Assembly (NCBI GenBank): GCA_021776795.1
Contig: JAJFFC010000012.1
Location: 238,724 to 302,723 of the forward strand
Source of the DNA: Planctomycetota bacterium
GTDB taxonomy: Bacteria; Planctomycetota; UBA1135
Length of the DNA stretch: 64,000 nt
Direction of reading: 5' to 3'
Positions 58,990 to 64,000 of the stretch are shown piece by piece. The translations under genes and the position numbers were made by a program. Positions within the stretch are counted from its first letter, which is position 1, and each line of letters starts with the position of its first letter. Under the pieces are notes generated by a model. The model made no database searches. It was not told the DNA's origin and worked only from the letters and a program-made list of their open reading frames with translations.

Positions 58990-61900
58990 GTGACGACCAA
59001 CCTTCTCGCATCTCTGTTCCGCCGCTCTGGAAGCGGCCTCCTGGCCCTCGTCGCCCTCACCACCTTGGCCGTTTTGCCGGCCTGCGGAAGCGGTGGTAAG
59101 ACGGCCTTCGGGAGTCAAACTCAATCGGCAATTGGCCTGTTCCTGGAAAGCCTGGAATGGGGTCGCTTGGTCGATGTCTCTGACCTCAGCGGCGTCATCC
59201 AGGAAACCGATGTCATGATCAACCCGAGCCTGGAAGCTGATGGCGTCAGCTACCAGTTCTCGTTGAACCCCGTCACGCAGAAACAAACTCTGCAGGTATT
59301 GCAGACGGCTGGTTCTACCGCGTACCAAACACTGCTGAAGGCGGCGAAGGGCAATCTGGTTTCGATTACCGAAAAGGGGCTTGGCGAAGCTCCGCCCTAC
59401 ACCATGGTGGCGCGCAACGCGGCCATCCGCATGCGCTTTAGCGAACAGATTAAGCCAAGTACGGTCGATTTTACGACCGTCCAGGTGTACACCGGAAGTC
59501 CGCCTAATCTCAACTTCACCGGGCGCTACTTGGTCCAAAACGATGCGGCAACGAACACGGGTTATGTGATTTTCGATCCCACCGTATCCACCTTTGAAGC
59601 CGCCAACGAAGGCCTGCCACCCAACACTTCGGGTTTCCAGTCTTCTGCAGACTCGACTAACCCCAACTTGTACATTCGGATTCCCACCACGGTGGATCCC
59701 GCGCTTGGTCAGCCCCAGGTTTTGACTGGTTTGGTGACCAACCGCAAGCCTGCAATCCAGGACCCAGTCACGGAACCCTTTGAAGAGCTCCTGCCCGGCG
59801 CGCGCGTCATCGTTCGCGCTGCCCGTACCGGCAATGATGTTGATCCACGCGGTGGTTTCATGCTGGATAACCGTCGCCCGAAGTTGATTGGCGTTCAGGC
59901 TGCCACCATCAACGACATCACCGTTCGCGCCGATGACCTGATGGACTTTACCTACTCCATCAACGCCAACAACTGCAAGCCTTTGGCGCCCAAGGTCGGG
60001 GATGTGTTTGAGATTGGTACTGGTTTGGTCATGGTGACCGATGTCATTAACTCTGGCAACCCACTGGACTACTCCGTGCGCGGTCAGGTTCAGCTCGAAG
60101 ACGAAAGTCTCGTCGCCGGCGCAAGTGCTCTCAACGCGCGGTACACCACCCGCTACAGCACTGCAGATGTCGACCGTCAGGCCTGCTACCTCGAAATTTC
60201 GCCACCTCCCTTTGGCAACTTGCCAGTGCAGCGCATCGACCCCAACTCCTCGGTGTTGGTTCGTTTTGATGAGCCTATCGACGGCACTTCCATGCGTTCG
60301 ATGTTCTCTTTCGCGTTGGTATCCCCAAGCGATGACGGCGCACCGACCACCAACAAAGAGTTGGAGGCGGCTTGGTTCCGTCAAGTCAACACTGCCGAGA
60401 CGGTGGGGCAGTTCATGGATCGCCAGCGCGGTCTGGACTTCCGCCTCGACGCCGGTGGTACCACCACCGACACGGTGAACTCGGAATACTCCGGTCGCGT
60501 GTTGTTTGGCTCGGTCGAGGCCACGGATGGTGACCGCACCTTCAGCCTGACCCCGCTGGGTGGCTGGAACGACCCCTTCGACACCGATGGTGATCAATTT
60601 GTCGTGGTCTTGCGCGATGGTGCCGATGGCATTCGCGACCTCAGCGGCAACCCTATCGACCTCAGCAACTTTGTGGCTGGTAACGATGACCAAGCAATCC
60701 AAATCACGCTAGAGCCTTCGATTACGCTGGCGGATAACCGCTACCTCAGCTTGATTGCACCTTCGTTGGACCAAGACGGCGATGGCCTGGCGGAAATCTC
60801 TGGTCAGGTGGAACTGGTTCCTGGTGGTCTCAGTGGTCGTGAGCCACTGCGCTTTTCGCGTTCGGCAGACGGCTCGTCCAGTGCTATGCAGAACCGCCCA
60901 ATCGGTACTCCAGTGACCGAACCTCTGAACCCGGCTGGTGCCGTGGTCATGGGCGTTTATCGTGCCCAGGAATTTGGCTTCGGTTACCCGAACCAAACCG
61001 AATACAACATGACGGTCGAAGGCTTGAGCTGGTCTCCAGCTACTGGCGTGGTGTTTGATGAAACCTTCAACGACTTGTCGCTGTCCTTGGGTACCGGCAA
61101 GTTCCTGCCTGACGAATCGTTCAGCGTCCCCGGCCCGATTGTGAACTTTCCACAGTCCGGTTTGGTCTCAAGTGCTTTCGATGACAACATCCTTGGCTTC
61201 ACCGCCGACGGCACTTCGCAGGTCGACGAAGTGGAAGTCTTCCGCTCAAGCTACACCACGCGCTCGATCAAGCTCTACACCGTCAACGGTGTGAACTTTC
61301 AACCATGGCCTGACTTCACCCAAAAGTATGTCTGGCGTGACACCACCATCCCTCAGATTTACCTCGGTGGTGCCGCGAGCTCGGTTGGCTCGCCTGACTT
61401 CCAGTACATTCAAGACACTGGCAGCTTCACCTTCTGGGGCGCAGAAGCGGTCCCCTCGGTGGGCCTACCTCTGCTCTGGCGCGTGCGCACCTTCCCGCAG
61501 GCTAACAGCCTTGGCCTCAACTCCTTCGCAACCACGCAAATGATGGTCAACGGAGCGACGCCGGCCTTCTCGCCGCAGTTCCGGATTTACTCCTCCGGCG
61601 GCCAAGATGGTTCAGGTATCTGGAACCAAGTACAACCGGACAACCCATCCTCGGGTGGTACGGCGCCAACTGGTGGGTTCACCACCGGTGGTTCGCCGAC
61701 TCCGACCCAGGGCGATGACCTTGCCTACTGGGCACGCGCAGACTTCACCCAAGAGGTTTCTCGGGTGTACACGCACTGGCTCGACTGTGGCCGCATCATC
61801 GGCAACGACGCGATCTTGGGCGTCGCCCTGGAGCCAGCCAATGCTGACCAGCCTGTGGGCACCTCAATTGAGGTTGAGTACCGCGGTTCCTTGTCCGTCA

Positions 61901-62142
61901 ACCACCCAGCTGCGCCGGGCGTCAACCCGTCGCCCTTACTGACGGCTGACCTGCCCTTCGATGACTATGGCGATCACCTTGGTACCTTCGGCACGGTCTC
62001 TACGCCTGGTCCTTGGACGAGCGATATCAATGACCTCGAGGGTCAGGGTTATCAGTTCATTCAAATCCGCATCACCTTCAACTCGAATCCAGACCTCGGC
62101 CTACGTCCTACCTTGGATGGCTTCGGCATCGTTTATCAATAA
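58990..62142 (+). CDS. Very large surface lipoprotein with Ig-like (Big_5-type) regions
   Basis: A 1050-residue protein from a GTG start. The N-terminal hydrophobic segment ends in Leu-Pro-Ala-Cys (Cys32), a lipobox, so it is probably lipidated and exported. Segments such as NAAIRMRFSEQIKPSTVDFTTV and SSVLVRFDEPIDGTSMRSMF look like bacterial Ig-like (Big_5/SbsA) domains, in which an extracellular protein carries repeated 'structure-if-sign' strands. Calcium-type DQDGDG motifs occur near residue 596. Residues about 45-650 align with the next gene. The function is unknown; a surface or adhesion role is inference. It is followed after 21 bases by its paralog. Confidence 0.8.
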   Translation: MTTNLLASLFRRSGSGLLALVALTTLAVLPACGSGGKTAFGSQTQSAIGLFLESLEWGRLVDVSDLSGVIQETDVMINPSLEADGVSYQFSLNPVTQKQTLQVLQTAGSTAYQTLLKAAKGNLVSITEKGLGEAPPYTMVARNAAIRMRFSEQIKPSTVDFTTVQVYTGSPPNLNFTGRYLVQNDAATNTGYVIFDPTVSTFEAANEGLPPNTSGFQSSADSTNPNLYIRIPTTVDPALGQPQVLTGLVTNRKPAIQDPVTEPFEELLPGARVIVRAARTGNDVDPRGGFMLDNRRPKLIGVQAATINDITVRADDLMDFTYSINANNCKPLAPKVGDVFEIGTGLVMVTDVINSGNPLDYSVRGQVQLEDESLVAGASALNARYTTRYSTADVDRQACYLEISPPPFGNLPVQRIDPNSSVLVRFDEPIDGTSMRSMFSFALVSPSDDGAPTTNKELEAAWFRQVNTAETVGQFMDRQRGLDFRLDAGGTTTDTVNSEYSGRVLFGSVEATDGDRTFSLTPLGGWNDPFDTDGDQFVVVLRDGADGIRDLSGNPIDLSNFVAGNDDQAIQITLEPSITLADNRYLSLIAPSLDQDGDGLAEISGQVELVPGGLSGREPLRFSRSADGSSSAMQNRPIGTPVTEPLNPAGAVVMGVYRAQEFGFGYPNQTEYNMTVEGLSWSPATGVVFDETFNDLSLSLGTGKFLPDESFSVPGPIVNFPQSGLVSSAFDDNILGFTADGTSQVDEVEVFRSSYTTRSIKLYTVNGVNFQPWPDFTQKYVWRDTTIPQIYLGGAASSVGSPDFQYIQDTGSFTFWGAEAVPSVGLPLLWRVRTFPQANSLGLNSFATTQMMVNGATPAFSPQFRIYSSGGQDGSGIWNQVQPDNPSSGGTAPTGGFTTGGSPTPTQGDDLAYWARADFTQEVSRVYTHWLDCGRIIGNDAILGVALEPANADQPVGTSIEVEYRGSLSVNHPAAPGVNPSPLLTADLPFDDYGDHLGTFGTVSTPGPWTSDINDLEGQGYQFIQIRITFNSNPDLGLRPTLDGFGIVYQ

Positions 62143-62163
62143 TCTCCCGGATTCCCTGACACC

Positions 62164-64000
62164 ATGAAGCACTTCAGCACTTCTTTCTCCGGCTTTGCCG
62201 CCATGGCATTGCTTTCTACGCTCAGTTTGGTTGCAGGCTCGTGCGGCAGCACCCGCGGCTTTGGCGCGGGTTCTAGCGCTGGTGGCTCGGGTGCGGGCGG
62301 TTCCTCGCTGGTCCTGTTGGACATGCAGTGGGGTCGCCTGGTAGACATCTTCGATTCCGAAGGCGCGCTCATCGAGAATGACGCCCTGATCCGGGAAAAT
62401 GTCCAAACCGATGGCATCACTTACGACCTGTCGAGTAACCCGATTACACAGCGCGAAACGCTGATTATCCTCATGCCGCGTACCGCTGCTGGTTTTCAGG
62501 CCGCTTTGGACGCCACGCAAACGGGACTGTCCTCGCTACAGGCAAAGAACTTCTCCGATCCGGCTCCGTTTACTAAGGTGTCGCGCAACGGTGCTGTGCG
62601 CCTAGTTTTTAGTGAGCCACTAGACCCGAACAAGGTGAATCGTCAAACCCTGCAAGTGCTGGTAGGGGACGAGAACTCTGGCTTCTCCTCATTGGAGACT
62701 CGCTATGTCGTGAAGACCGACCTCGATGCCAACGGCGTTCCTGTTGGCGTGGTCATCATTGACCCCACGGTCTCCCGCTTCGATGCCGAATCTCTGGATA
62801 TTCCAGAGAATGGCATTGGCTTCCCTGCTTCGTTGGACCAAAACAACCCCAACGTCAAGATTCGGATACCGACCGTCATCAATCCGTTCATTAACCAAAC
62901 TCAGTTGCTGACTAACTCCCGAGGTACCCAGACTTTTGGCGCCTCCCGCGATAGCAACGGCGCCATCATTGAGCCATTTGAATTGAGTGGTTTGGATCCA
63001 GTGGTGGTTCGCGCCTTCCGTACCGGAAACGACCTCGACGTCTTCAACGGCTTTCTGATTGATAACAAGAAGCCCACGCTACTCACCGAGCAAGACATCA
63101 CTGTGGCTTCGGTAGTTTCGGCTGGCGACCAGCGTTCGATTACCTATAGCATCGACGCCATCAACTGCCGCGGGCTTAGCCCCAAGGCAGGCGACGTGAT
63201 CGAGATTGGTTCTGCTCTGATCCAAGTCACGTCAGTCACTAGCGACATCAATCCTTCGGCCTACATCGTTCTCGGCGTGATCGTGGAAGGCGCTCTTTCG
63301 CCCGGCAGCAACTTCTCTGGCACCATCACGACCAACTACACCGCTGCCGATGTGAACGCGCAGCTGTGTTACCTCACCTTCACTCCGGAGCCCACGATTT
63401 TACCGGCTGTCGGCGTGGACCCCTTCGCCACGATTAGCGTGCGCTTTTCGGAGCCGATCGATGCTGCCACCGTGCGCTCCTTGGATTCGATGGTGCTGGC
63501 TTCGGCGAACCCCGCTCCAGGTCCAGAAGACCTCGACGGTGAGTGGGATCTTGCCGGTGGAGAATCGGTACCGGATTACATCGACCGCTTGCCTGGCTTT
63601 GGCACCGGCGGCGTCGGTGGACGCATCCTGTTTGGCCCCATCTCTGCTTCCGGAGATTCGCAGACCTTCACTTTGGCGCCACTGGTCGGGATCACCGACT
63701 CCTTTGCCGAAGGTGCCGATCAGCAGCTTTCGCTTGCCTTGCGCAATGGCAACACCGGCATCTTGGACCTTGCTGGTAACCCGGTGGAATTCACGAGCTT
63801 TGTGGCTGGTCATAGCACGCAAACTCAACAATTCGACGTCGTCAGTGGTGCCGCAGGCCCAGAGGCTTACTTCGCGCTGCGTGGTAACGGCATCGATGAG
63901 GACAATGACCAGAACGCGGAATATGGTGGCCAGATTGGTCCCATCGAAGGCGATGGCATTCTGCGCGGCCGCGATGTGCTGCACTTCTCGCGTCAGGCCG
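62164..64000 (+). CDS. Second large lipoprotein paralog, partial at the window edge
   Basis: The frame opens at ATG 62164 and has no stop through 64000 (612 complete codons), so the gene continues outside the window. Its signal segment ends in Ala-Gly-Ser-Cys (Cys27), a near-lipobox. It shares collinear motifs with the preceding protein: MQWGRLVDIFD versus LEWGRLVDVSD, FEELLPG versus FELSGLDPVVVRAFRTGNDLDVF, SINANNCKPLAPKVGDVFEIG versus SIDAINCRGLSPKAGDVIEIG, and ISVRFSEPIDAATVRSL versus VLVRFDEPIDGTSMRSM. The pair therefore comes from a tandem duplication. It may belong to the same transcript as its neighbour. Confidence 0.85.
   Translation, partial: MKHFSTSFSGFAAMALLSTLSLVAGSCGSTRGFGAGSSAGGSGAGGSSLVLLDMQWGRLVDIFDSEGALIENDALIRENVQTDGITYDLSSNPITQRETLIILMPRTAAGFQAALDATQTGLSSLQAKNFSDPAPFTKVSRNGAVRLVFSEPLDPNKVNRQTLQVLVGDENSGFSSLETRYVVKTDLDANGVPVGVVIIDPTVSRFDAESLDIPENGIGFPASLDQNNPNVKIRIPTVINPFINQTQLLTNSRGTQTFGASRDSNGAIIEPFELSGLDPVVVRAFRTGNDLDVFNGFLIDNKKPTLLTEQDITVASVVSAGDQRSITYSIDAINCRGLSPKAGDVIEIGSALIQVTSVTSDINPSAYIVLGVIVEGALSPGSNFSGTITTNYTAADVNAQLCYLTFTPEPTILPAVGVDPFATISVRFSEPIDAATVRSLDSMVLASANPAPGPEDLDGEWDLAGGESVPDYIDRLPGFGTGGVGGRILFGPISASGDSQTFTLAPLVGITDSFAEGADQQLSLALRNGNTGILDLAGNPVEFTSFVAGHSTQTQQFDVVSGAAGPEAYFALRGNGIDEDNDQNAEYGGQIGPIEGDGILRGRDVLHFSRQA

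Overview
The window is a gene-dense stretch (GC clearly above 50%) of a bacterial chromosome. About 30 kb of it is an almost unbroken run of transcription and translation genes. No rRNA, CRISPR array, phage gene, transposase or integrase was seen. The organism is probably a member of the Planctomycetota or a neighbouring lineage. Four things suggest this: an FG-GAP secreted protein, very large tandem lipoproteins, an EF-G2-type factor at the fusA position, and a Tsr3-like (DUF367) protein, a family best known from archaea and eukaryotes. This assignment is inference; no marker was searched.

Layout. 1-10645 holds mixed housekeeping genes: a TPR-like lipoprotein, dtd, an HU/IHF protein, a cystathionine gamma-lyase/synthase, an FG-GAP protein, a VOC protein, yjbQ, a cystathionine beta-synthase, a MutS2 without Smr domain, a lone receiver domain and aroC. 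10732-12612 is a promoter followed by tRNA-Thr, tRNA-Tyr, tRNA-Gly, tRNA-Thr and tuf, the same order as the E. coli thrU-tyrU-glyT-thrT-tufB operon. 12680-24370 is rpmG-secE-nusG-rplK-rplA-rplJ-rplL-rpoB-rpoC. 24403-27922 is an str-like operon with its own promoter: rpsL, rpsG, a Tsr3-like gene and an EF-G2-like gene. 27980-41926 is a promoter and structured leader, then the S10, spc and alpha operons fused into one run that ends at a strong intrinsic terminator. rpmD, map and rpsD are missing from their usual places.

41955-49280 holds dnaE on the minus strand, then an RNA-rich cluster: tRNA-Arg(ACG), tadA, two tRNA-Ser genes, SRP RNA, dnaX, ebfC and recR. The tRNA-Arg(ACG) lies directly in front of the enzyme that deaminates its wobble base. 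49273-54538 is truA, hpf, a PTS EIIA-Ntr/HPr pair, RNase G, rplU, rpmA and obg. 54599-58761 is a PDZ membrane protein, coaX, a shortened MnmE-like GTPase, and an aspartate carbamoyltransferase fused to a PyrI-type zinc domain. From 58990 to the window edge lie two tandem paralogous lipoproteins of about 1000 residues or more. The second runs off the end and so has no stop in the window.

The most unusual items are the Tsr3-like gene inside the str operon, the EF-G2-like replacement at fusA, the tRNA-Arg(ACG)-tadA pair, the PyrB-zinc fusion, and the naturally substituted antibiotic-target residues in S12 and RpoB.
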